A stretch of 64,000 nt of DNA from an uncultured Erysipelotrichaceae bacterium (GTDB lineage Bacteria > Bacillota_I > Bacilli_A > Erysipelotrichales > Erysipelotrichaceae), in assembly GCA_946537255.1 (NCBI GenBank), contig CAMNFS010000005.1, forward strand, positions 1 through 64,000, read 5' to 3'. The notes below the pieces were generated by a model. The model worked only from the letters and a program-made list of their open reading frames with translations. It ran no database searches and had not been told where the DNA came from. The position numbers and the translations under genes are program-made. Of the stretch, positions 27,951 to 35,932 are shown piece by piece. The number at the start of each line of letters is the position of its first letter. The stretch's first letter is position 1.

Positions 27951-29036
27951 ATGAAAAACCGGATGACAGGAATAAGAAACAGTCTGATCGTTTCCGTGCT
28001 TGTTCTTTCATCCTGCGCACAGGGATCCAAAACCAAAGGCTCTGTTTCTTTTACAATGGGAAACCATGTTCTGGAATATGGCACGGATCTATGGGAAGGG
28101 GATGAAACGGTTCCTGAAGGAATCCGGAAGTTTATTTCTTCCCATCAGGGAGAACTTTCCGTCGATGATTCTGAATTTGATCCCTATACAGTCGGGGAAC
28201 AGGTTCTGTATGTCACTGCGTCCGGAGAAGAAGAGGATGTCACGAAGGAACTGAAGGTTACCGTTCAGGATACAGCCGCACCGGTGATCACCCTGCGGTC
28301 GGATACCGTTACCGTCAAGCGCGGAACGATGTTCAGTCCCCGGAAGAATATTGTCAGTGTTGCTGATCCGGTTGAAGGAGATCTGATCTGTCTTGGATTT
28401 GAGGAAGAAGAGAATTCAAAACTGCTTTTGAACGAAACCATCGATGATTTCGGCTTTTATGTCATCGATATTCATGAAGTGAATCTTCAGGAAAACGGAA
28501 CGTATCCGGTTGTGATCACAGCGGTAGATAATCATGGAAACAGAACGGTTGGAAAATTCATGGTGGAAGTCGCGGATGAAGCGTCATCCATAAAGGACAG
28601 TCAGGTTGTCTTTCAGGATGCGGTGAAGGAAGCACTTACAGACCCGGAAAAGATTGCGTCATCCATTCAGAAGTCCCTTGAAAGCTACTGTACATCCATG
28701 CATGGAACCTGGAAGAATGGATGCACGGTTGACGGGCCGGCTCTTTCTCAGGCAGTCTATGGAAAAAACTATGAAGATCTTCCCATGGTATTCGATGAGG
28801 ATGAATTCTATGAAGAAGAGGATTTCGAGGAGGAACTGTTCGAAGAAGAAATGCCGGAGGAAGAACAGACAGATCCTGAAACAGAGGAAGAAGAGGATTC
28901 CGTGGAAGAAGAAACAGAGGAAGATATGAGTGCGGAATCGAATGAAGAGAAAAGTGATCCGGAATCAGACTGCTATGAGATGGGCGGCGTCTGGATGGAA
29001 GATGGCTGCGCCTGGCTGCAGGATTCACCTGAATAG
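27951..29036 (+). CDS. Lipoprotein with Ig-like repeats, acidic linker and two Cys/Trp motifs
   Basis: MKNRMTGIRNSLIVSVLVLSSC lipobox; YCTSMHGTWKNGC and CYEMGGVWMEDGC; E-rich linker. Confidence 0.65.
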   Translation: MKNRMTGIRNSLIVSVLVLSSCAQGSKTKGSVSFTMGNHVLEYGTDLWEGDETVPEGIRKFISSHQGELSVDDSEFDPYTVGEQVLYVTASGEEEDVTKELKVTVQDTAAPVITLRSDTVTVKRGTMFSPRKNIVSVADPVEGDLICLGFEEEENSKLLLNETIDDFGFYVIDIHEVNLQENGTYPVVITAVDNHGNRTVGKFMVEVADEASSIKDSQVVFQDAVKEALTDPEKIASSIQKSLESYCTSMHGTWKNGCTVDGPALSQAVYGKNYEDLPMVFDEDEFYEEEDFEEELFEEEMPEEEQTDPETEEEEDSVEEETEEDMSAESNEEKSDPESDCYEMGGVWMEDGCAWLQDSPE

Positions 29037-29117
29037 AAAAGGAACATTCATTACAGGAGAAAAACGGGATTTCCCGTTTTTTTGTGGCTGAAATCAGGAA
29101 TATTTCTATGAAAGGGC

Positions 29118-29146
29118 TTGCGTAAACGCTTTCAGGTGATTACAAT
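29118..29146 (+). promoter_or_regulatory. Sigma-A promoter with cre-like site in its spacer
   Basis: TTGCGT-17-TACAAT; CGTAAACGCTTTCA (29121-29134) matches TGWAANCGNTNWCA at 13 of 14 positions. Confidence 0.6.
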
Positions 29147-29161
29147 GGAAACTGTAAAACA

Positions 29162-29191
29162 GGAAACGGTTTCCAACAAAGTGGTTTCCAC
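29162..29191 (+). promoter_or_regulatory. Putative TetR operator
   Basis: Palindrome GGAAACGGTTTCC (29162-29174) plus repeat GGTTTCCA (29168-29175 and 29183-29190). Confidence 0.5.
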
Positions 29192-29204
29192 GGTAAGGAG
29201 CAGT

Positions 29205-29771
29205 ATGGAAATGAGAGAAGCAATACTCAATACCGCTACGGAACTCTTTCGCGTCAAAGGACTGAAGTTCACGATGCAGGATGTTGCGCAGGAAATGCAT
29301 ATCGCTAAAAAAACCATCTATAAACTGTATCCTTCCAAGGAGGATCTGCTGATGGATCTGGCAGTTCAGGGATTTGCAAAAATTCATGAGCATAAGCGTC
29401 ATATCCTTGAATCTGATCTTCCGCTGAAGGAAAAGATTTCGACGGTGCTGATTGCGATGCCGGAAAACTATGTCACTCTGGATTTCCGCAGACTGAAGGG
29501 AATTGAAGAAAAACATCCGGAGGTCTGGAAGGAAATATCCCGGAATCTGGAGTCGGAATGGGAACCGATTTTTGCGCTTCTGGATGAAGGAAAGAAAGAA
29601 GGAAAGGTACGGGATGTCAGTCTTCCGATTCTGCGGCAGATCGTCACCGCTTCCATTGACAGCTTTCTTTATTCTGACGGACTGAACCGCAGCGGCATCT
29701 CCTATCAGGAGGCACTGCAGGAAATGGTAGGAATCATCATGAAAGGAGTTTGGAATGATTCGGCTGAATAA
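29205..29771 (+). CDS. TetR/AcrR-family transcriptional regulator
   Basis: MEMREAILNTATELFRVKGLKFTMQDVAQEMHIAKKTIYKLYPSKEDLL HTH; AAGGAG SD before ATG 29205. Confidence 0.9.
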   Translation: MEMREAILNTATELFRVKGLKFTMQDVAQEMHIAKKTIYKLYPSKEDLLMDLAVQGFAKIHEHKRHILESDLPLKEKISTVLIAMPENYVTLDFRRLKGIEEKHPEVWKEISRNLESEWEPIFALLDEGKKEGKVRDVSLPILRQIVTASIDSFLYSDGLNRSGISYQEALQEMVGIIMKGVWNDSAE

Positions 29772-32106
29772 TGACTGGGAATTTACAGAAGAATGGACAG
29801 ATGAATTTGCGGAAGGTAAAGGGAAAGCCGTCCGGGTCCGGATCCCTCATACGGTGAAGGATCTGCCGCTGCATTACATCGATCCGGCGGCGTATCAGAT
29901 GGTATGCGGGTATCGCCGCACGCTTGAAGCAGATTCCTCCTGGAAAGGAAAACGGATCTTTCTGCAGTTCGATGCTGCCGCTCATATCGCAACCGTATTC
30001 TTCAATGGAAAAGAGCTCGGAACCCACCGGAACGGATATACGGCTTTCCGATTTGAAATCACGGATCTCATTGATTATGAATCGGAAAACCGGATCGCGG
30101 TAAAGCTCGATACAACTGAAAATCCGGAAGTGCCTCCGTTTGGATTTGTGATTGACTATCTGACCTTTGGAGGAATCTACCGGGATGTCTGGGTGGATGT
30201 GCGCGGCAGCGTAATGATCAGTGATGTCTTTGTGGAGACACCGGATGTTTCCAAGGCCATGGTGCATCTGGAATATGACGGTGATACAACCGGATGTCTT
30301 GCCTTTGTATCGGTGATTGACAAGGACGGTACCGTTCTTAGAAATGCCGTTACAAAAGCAGCGGAAGGCTCGATCTCCTTGACCGTTGAAGGAGCGAAAG
30401 CCTGGCAGCCAGGCGAAGGAACACTGTACCAGCTGAAGGCAGAACTGAAAAGGAACGATGAGGTTCTGGATGAGAAAACCGTCACATTTGGATTCCGTAC
30501 GGTTGCCCTCACGGAAAATGAAATTCTGATCAATGGAAAACCGGTCTTTCTGAGAGGACTCAACCGTCATCAGTGCTTCCCGTATATCGGGTATGCGGCT
30601 TCGGAGTCTCTGCAGCGTGAGGACGCGAGAATTCTGGATGAGGAACTCGCGGTCAACGCGGTGAGAACAAGTCATTATCCGCAGTCTCACTACTTCCTGG
30701 ATGAGTGTGACCGGAGAGGTCTGCTTGTCTTTACCGAAATACCCGGATGGCAGTTTGTATCAAAGGAAGAAAACTGGCGCAGGCAGTGCGTGCAGAATGT
30801 ACGGGAAATGGTACGGGAATACCGCAATCATCCGTCCATCATTCTGTGGGGTGTACGCGTCAATGAAAGCATGGATGATGATGAACTGTATGCGGAAACA
30901 AACGCCGCGGCGCATGTGCTTGATCCAAGCCGTCCGACCAGCGGCGTGAGATACATTGAAAAAAGCAGTCTGCTTGAGGATGTATATGCATACAACGACT
31001 TCTCTCACAGCGGTGCCAATCCCGGTGCCAAGGCTAAGAAGGATGTCACACCGGATCTGAAGAAGCCGATGCTGATATCGGAAGCCAACGGCCACATGTA
31101 TCCGACCAAATCCTGGGATTCCTGGAAACATCGTCAGGAACATGCCCTGAGGCACGCCCGGGTCATGAATCAGGCAGGAAGAGACGGAGGTCATGCAGGG
31201 GTATTCCAGTGGTGCATGTTCGACTATCCGACTCACAAGGATTTCGGAAGCGGAGACCGGATCTGCTATCATGGGGTCATGGACAGCTTCCGCAATCCCA
31301 AACTGGCGGCGTCCGTTTACGCAAGTCAGGGTGAAAAAACACCGGTTCTGGAAGTCGGCTGCTCAATGGATATCGGAGATTACGCCGGAGCCATGCCTGG
31401 TGAAATCTATGCCTTCACCAATGCGGATGAAGTAAGGCTGTATAAGAACAATGATTATGTCAGTACCTTTGTCTCCAGAGACTTTGAGGGGATGAAGCAC
31501 GGACCGGTACTCATTGACGATACGATCGGGGAACTTCTTGAAACAAAAGAAGGATTTGGAAAGACTCAGGCAGCGGAAATCAGAGAATGCATGCTTGCGG
31601 CAGGGAAATATGGATTTCCAAACCTGCCAGTCCGGTACAAAGCCATGCTTGCATACATCATGCTGAGATACAGCATGACTTTCTCGGACGGTTATGATCT
31701 CTATGGCAGATATGTCGGCAACTGGGGCGGAGAAGCAACGGTATGGAGATTTGATGCCGTCAAGGACGGAAAGGTGACCGCATCCGTTGTAAAGACACCG
31801 GGGAAATACCTGCATCTTGAAACAAAGGTCAGCAGCACGGTTCTTCGGGAAGGGGAAACCTACGATATGTCCGCAGTCCGCATCTCGGTCAGGGATGAGA
31901 ATGGCAATCCAGCCGTATATGCGCAGCTGCCGGTGCAGTTTGAAACAGAAGGGCCGATTGAGATTGCCGGTCCGAAGCTCGGCGTTCTTGAGGGAGGAAT
32001 GAGCGGTCTCTATGTCCGTACGGTCGGCAGAACCGGAAAAGCAGTACTGACCATACGGTGCGAAGGAATGGAAGAAAAGAGAATTGAATTTGAGGTGACA
32101 GAATGA
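29755..32106 (+). CDS. Glycoside hydrolase family 2 protein (beta-galactosidase/beta-glucuronidase type)
   Basis: FLRGLNRHQCFPYIGYA, NAVRTSHYPQSHYFLDECDRRGLLVFTEIPGW, SIILWGVRVNES. Confidence 0.88.
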   Translation: MIRLNNDWEFTEEWTDEFAEGKGKAVRVRIPHTVKDLPLHYIDPAAYQMVCGYRRTLEADSSWKGKRIFLQFDAAAHIATVFFNGKELGTHRNGYTAFRFEITDLIDYESENRIAVKLDTTENPEVPPFGFVIDYLTFGGIYRDVWVDVRGSVMISDVFVETPDVSKAMVHLEYDGDTTGCLAFVSVIDKDGTVLRNAVTKAAEGSISLTVEGAKAWQPGEGTLYQLKAELKRNDEVLDEKTVTFGFRTVALTENEILINGKPVFLRGLNRHQCFPYIGYAASESLQREDARILDEELAVNAVRTSHYPQSHYFLDECDRRGLLVFTEIPGWQFVSKEENWRRQCVQNVREMVREYRNHPSIILWGVRVNESMDDDELYAETNAAAHVLDPSRPTSGVRYIEKSSLLEDVYAYNDFSHSGANPGAKAKKDVTPDLKKPMLISEANGHMYPTKSWDSWKHRQEHALRHARVMNQAGRDGGHAGVFQWCMFDYPTHKDFGSGDRICYHGVMDSFRNPKLAASVYASQGEKTPVLEVGCSMDIGDYAGAMPGEIYAFTNADEVRLYKNNDYVSTFVSRDFEGMKHGPVLIDDTIGELLETKEGFGKTQAAEIRECMLAAGKYGFPNLPVRYKAMLAYIMLRYSMTFSDGYDLYGRYVGNWGGEATVWRFDAVKDGKVTASVVKTPGKYLHLETKVSSTVLREGETYDMSAVRISVRDENGNPAVYAQLPVQFETEGPIEIAGPKLGVLEGGMSGLYVRTVGRTGKAVLTIRCEGMEEKRIEFEVTE

Positions 32107-33515
32107 AATTTTCAAGAAAACAGACAATTGCCTACGGACTGGGAGCGGTAGGCAAGGACATGGTTTACGCGCTTTCTTCCAGTTATGTCATGTACTACTA
32201 CAACCAGATCCTTGGAATCTCCTCGAGTTTTGTCGGTCTGATTCTGATGGCTGCCCGGGTGTTTGACGCGGTCAATGACCCGTTCATGGGAATTATCGTT
32301 GCCTCAACCCGTTCGAAATGGGGCAAGTTCCGTCCCTGGATTCTTTCGGGATCCGTTCTGAATGCCTTTGTTCTCTATCTCCTGTTTGCGGTCGGAAAAG
32401 GGTTTCAGGGAACCGGTCTCAATGTTTACTTTGCGGTGATCTATCTTCTCTGGGGTGTGACCTATACGATGATGGACATTCCGTTCTGGTCACTGATTCC
32501 TGCGGTGACCGATGAGCCGAAGGACAGAGAAAGCATGTCGGTGGTCGGAAGAACCTGTGCCGGTGTCGGAAACGCACTGATCACGGTCTTCGCCATGCGG
32601 GCAGTACAGGTGCTGGGCGGCGGAATTGACAAGGCCAGCGAGCGCAAGGGATTCGCGATGGTTGCGCTTGTTGTCGCGGTAATCTTTGTGATCTTTGAGC
32701 TGATTCTGTTTCTTTCCATCAAGGAAAAACCCTCACAGAAGAACAGTGATGAGAAGCCTGCCTCCATCTCCGACATGTTCAAGGCGCTGTTTGCGAATGA
32801 TCAGGCCATGGTTGTTGTTATTACCATCGTTCTGATCAACACCGCCCTTTATATCACCTCCAACCTGCTGATCTATTTCTTCAAATACGATGTCGGCGGA
32901 GCGGACTGGGCGAGCTCTCAGATGCTGTTCAACATGGTCGGCGGAGCGTCTCAGATTCTTGGCATGATGCTGCTGTATCCGATGCTGAGAAAAAAGATGA
33001 CCAACGAATCCATCTTCCGTACCTGCCTGATCATGGAAATCATCGGCTATGCTCTGATTCTTGCGGCATGCTTCCTGGGCCTTGCCAATAACATGGCAGT
33101 GATCTGCTTTGCCGGCCTGTTCGTTTTCCTGGCAAACGGTATCCTTACGGTACTTACCACAGTCTTCCTTTCCGCCACTGTTGACTATGGCGAGCTGAAG
33201 ACCGGAAGAAGAGAAGAATCCGTGATCTTCTCCATGCAGACATTTGTTGTCAAGCTTGCCAGCGGTCTTGCCGTCTTCCTGTCCGGAATCGGTCTCGATC
33301 TGATCGGTCTTGTCGGTGATGACAGCACGGAAGGCGCGATTGTTCAGCAGTCTGCCTCCACAATCAACGGATTAAGAATCCTGATGACGGTGCTTCCGAT
33401 CATCGGCCTGATTGCCGCAATCATTCTTTTCACCAGAAAGTTTGAGCTGACGGATGAAAAGATCATCTCCATGAATACCGAGCTCAAGCGCAGAAGAGGT
33501 GAAGCTGATGCCTGA
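32103..33515 (+). CDS. GPH-family (glycoside-pentoside-hexuronide) MFS sugar:cation symporter
   Basis: YGLGAVGKDMVYALSSSYVMYYYNQILG, AARVFDAVNDPFMGIIVASTRSKWGKFRPWIL. Confidence 0.92.
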   Translation: MKFSRKQTIAYGLGAVGKDMVYALSSSYVMYYYNQILGISSSFVGLILMAARVFDAVNDPFMGIIVASTRSKWGKFRPWILSGSVLNAFVLYLLFAVGKGFQGTGLNVYFAVIYLLWGVTYTMMDIPFWSLIPAVTDEPKDRESMSVVGRTCAGVGNALITVFAMRAVQVLGGGIDKASERKGFAMVALVVAVIFVIFELILFLSIKEKPSQKNSDEKPASISDMFKALFANDQAMVVVITIVLINTALYITSNLLIYFFKYDVGGADWASSQMLFNMVGGASQILGMMLLYPMLRKKMTNESIFRTCLIMEIIGYALILAACFLGLANNMAVICFAGLFVFLANGILTVLTTVFLSATVDYGELKTGRREESVIFSMQTFVVKLASGLAVFLSGIGLDLIGLVGDDSTEGAIVQQSASTINGLRILMTVLPIIGLIAAIILFTRKFELTDEKIISMNTELKRRRGEADA

Positions 33516-35103
33516 ATTTCGCTGGACTGTAAAGGCTCTTGAGAACGGCAGAGATATTGAGTTTTCAGGAAGTCATGATCTGACCAACGGCGTCAACCAT
33601 ATTACCTGCGAACTGCCTTCCTGCATGATTCTCGAAGTGAAGGGAACCTTTCTCTCAACGGTTATGGATGATGAGCGGATCTTCATGAACGGATATCAGA
33701 CATGGACCTTTTCTCCGGAATATACGAAACGCTCCGTCATGCGGGGAGTCAATGGACTCTCTCCAAGACTCATCAATCACTTCTCACTGGACCGCTATGG
33801 AGATTATCATTTCACGGATTATTCTCTCAGGCGGGGTGTAACCCATGGATTCTCCTTCTGTTACTTCCGCCGTCGGAATCATTACCGTCTGTTTGCTTCA
33901 CTGAATGAAGAGCCCGGCTATACGATCTTTGAATACGATGCCCGCAGATCTCTGATGACAGTGAAAAGAGACTGCTCCGGTCTGAAAACCGAGGGGACCT
34001 ATTCATTATTTGATCTCTATGTTGCAGATGGCAATGAACAGGAGGTATTTGACGGCTGGTTTGCAAACATGCCCATCAGGAGAATTCCTGCCAAGCCATT
34101 GTATGGATATTCCAGCTGGTACAATCGCTATCAGGATATCAGCGAAGAAGCGATTCGACAGGATCTCTCCGGCTGCCGGAATATCTTTCAGAAAGGGGAT
34201 CTTTTCCAGATAGATGATGGCTGGGAACCGAAGGTGGGAGACTGGCTGGTTCCGGATGAGAAGAAATTCCCAAAGGGACTGAGACCCCTTGTGGATGAGA
34301 TTCATGAAAGCGGCTTTGAGGCCGGCCTCTGGCTGGCGCCGTTCATCGCGGAAAAGGAAAGCCGGCTGTATCAGGATCATCCGGACTGGTTCTACAAGGT
34401 AAACGGAAATGACTGGAGCAATGGATGCAACTGGTCGGGATTCTATTCCCTTGACATCGATCATCCGGAAGTTCAGAGCTATCTTGAGACGGTATTTGAC
34501 AAGGTATTCAATGAATGGGGATTCGATCTTGTCAAGCTTGACTTCCTGTATGCGGCTGCGCCTTTCGGCAACGAAAGAGAAACGCGGGCCGGAAGAATGA
34601 TCCGGGCCATGCGGTTTCTGAGAAAGCTCTGCGGAAACCACGCGATTCTTGGCTGCGGTGTTCCGGTGATGCCGGCATTCGGCCTTGTGGAATACTGCCG
34701 TGTCAGCTGCGATGTGAGTCTTGACTGGAATGACAAGCTTCATATGCAGATTATTCACCGCGAGCGTCCGAGCACCAGAAACGCGATTGTCAATACTGTT
34801 CTGAGAAGGGTGTTGAATAACCGGGCTTATATCTCAGATCCGGATGTCTTCTTTCTCAGAGATGAAAACCTGAAACTGAGCAAGAAGAGAAAGAGAATGC
34901 TCGCGACGATCGGTGCGCTGCTTGGCGGCGTATTCCTGACAAGCGATGATCCTTCTTCCTATACGGATGAGATGAAGGAAGCCTATCAGTATTACCGTCA
35001 CCTGACCAATGCCCGTGTCACTGGGGTGCATCTTCTTGACCGCGGCGTCGTCATTGACTATATTCTTGACGGCAAACCCGATTCCATCACATTCAAGGGA
35101 TAA
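33508..35103 (+). CDS. GH36-type alpha-galactosidase
   Basis: YGYSSWYNRYQDISEE, LFQIDDGWEPKVGDW, GLWLAPFIAEKES, DLVKLDFLY. Confidence 0.88.
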   Translation: MPEFRWTVKALENGRDIEFSGSHDLTNGVNHITCELPSCMILEVKGTFLSTVMDDERIFMNGYQTWTFSPEYTKRSVMRGVNGLSPRLINHFSLDRYGDYHFTDYSLRRGVTHGFSFCYFRRRNHYRLFASLNEEPGYTIFEYDARRSLMTVKRDCSGLKTEGTYSLFDLYVADGNEQEVFDGWFANMPIRRIPAKPLYGYSSWYNRYQDISEEAIRQDLSGCRNIFQKGDLFQIDDGWEPKVGDWLVPDEKKFPKGLRPLVDEIHESGFEAGLWLAPFIAEKESRLYQDHPDWFYKVNGNDWSNGCNWSGFYSLDIDHPEVQSYLETVFDKVFNEWGFDLVKLDFLYAAAPFGNERETRAGRMIRAMRFLRKLCGNHAILGCGVPVMPAFGLVEYCRVSCDVSLDWNDKLHMQIIHRERPSTRNAIVNTVLRRVLNNRAYISDPDVFFLRDENLKLSKKRKRMLATIGALLGGVFLTSDDPSSYTDEMKEAYQYYRHLTNARVTGVHLLDRGVVIDYILDGKPDSITFKG

Positions 35104-35116
35104 CCTGCAATTTACA

Positions 35117-35149
35117 ATTCCTTTTCATGACTGAGAAGGAATTTTTTTG
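35117..35149 (+). terminator. Rho-independent terminator
   Basis: AATTCCTT-ttcatgactga-GAAGGAATT with T-run. Confidence 0.8.
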
Positions 35150-35318
35150 TTTTCCGGTTTCGATAAATAGACTTTTCCGTGATCAAATTCAGTTTCATTG
35201 TGCAAATTGTATCTGTTGTGCAGAATATACAGAAAACTGCCAATTTCAGTATTTCTGGAAAGAAAAAACGAGGAGATGTCCTGTATCAGGCAACGGGAAT
35301 AGTACAGGAGGTAATGGA

Positions 35319-35618
35319 ATGCGATCCATTCAAGTGGAACCTGAGCAGCTCGAAGCGTGCGCTGCCAGGATCGAAGAGTCCAATCAGGACTACACGCGCG
35401 CTTACACCCAGCTGTTTGAATCCGTAGACACGATGAAAGCAGGCTGGCAGGGAAAAGACAATACTGCCTTTTCCAATCAGATCTCCCGATATCAGTCCGA
35501 TTTCCGGGAGATGTCCGTTCTTTGCGGACAGTATGCGGAATTTCTCCGCAACTCCGCAAAATCGTACCGCCAGGTTCAGGATGATCTGGCATCACAGGCA
35601 AACGCTCTTGCAAAGTAA
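35319..35618 (+). CDS. WXG100-family type VII secretion protein (1)
   Basis: 99 aa helical hairpin; MKAGWQGKDNTAFSNQI; AGGAGG SD before ATG 35319. Confidence 0.85.
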   Translation: MRSIQVEPEQLEACAARIEESNQDYTRAYTQLFESVDTMKAGWQGKDNTAFSNQISRYQSDFREMSVLCGQYAEFLRNSAKSYRQVQDDLASQANALAK

Positions 35619-35632
35619 GGAGGTGAAAGTCA

Positions 35633-35932
35633 ATGGATGGATTGAAGATTTCTCTTGCGGAAGTTACAGAGTGTGCTTCCCGAATCCGCGCCTGCAATCA
35701 GCAGATGTATGAAGATCTCAGTAAAATGAAGCGGGAGATGAACAGCACAAATGCGTCATGGATTTCCGAAGGCGGCGAAGCGATCCGAAGCCGGTTCAAT
35801 CAGTTTGCGGCTTCATTCGAGACCCAGAAGGAAACCATCGATACGTATGCGCGGTTCCTTGATCGGACGGTGGAAAGCTACGATACCCTGGAAACCACCA
35901 TCACCAGCAATGCCCAGGGCATGCAGGCGTAA
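35633..35932 (+). CDS. WXG100-family type VII secretion protein (2)
   Basis: 99 aa; NASWISEGGEAIRSRFNQFAASFETQKETIDTYARFLD; tandem with WXG100 (1). Confidence 0.8.
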   Translation: MDGLKISLAEVTECASRIRACNQQMYEDLSKMKREMNSTNASWISEGGEAIRSRFNQFAASFETQKETIDTYARFLDRTVESYDTLETTITSNAQGMQA

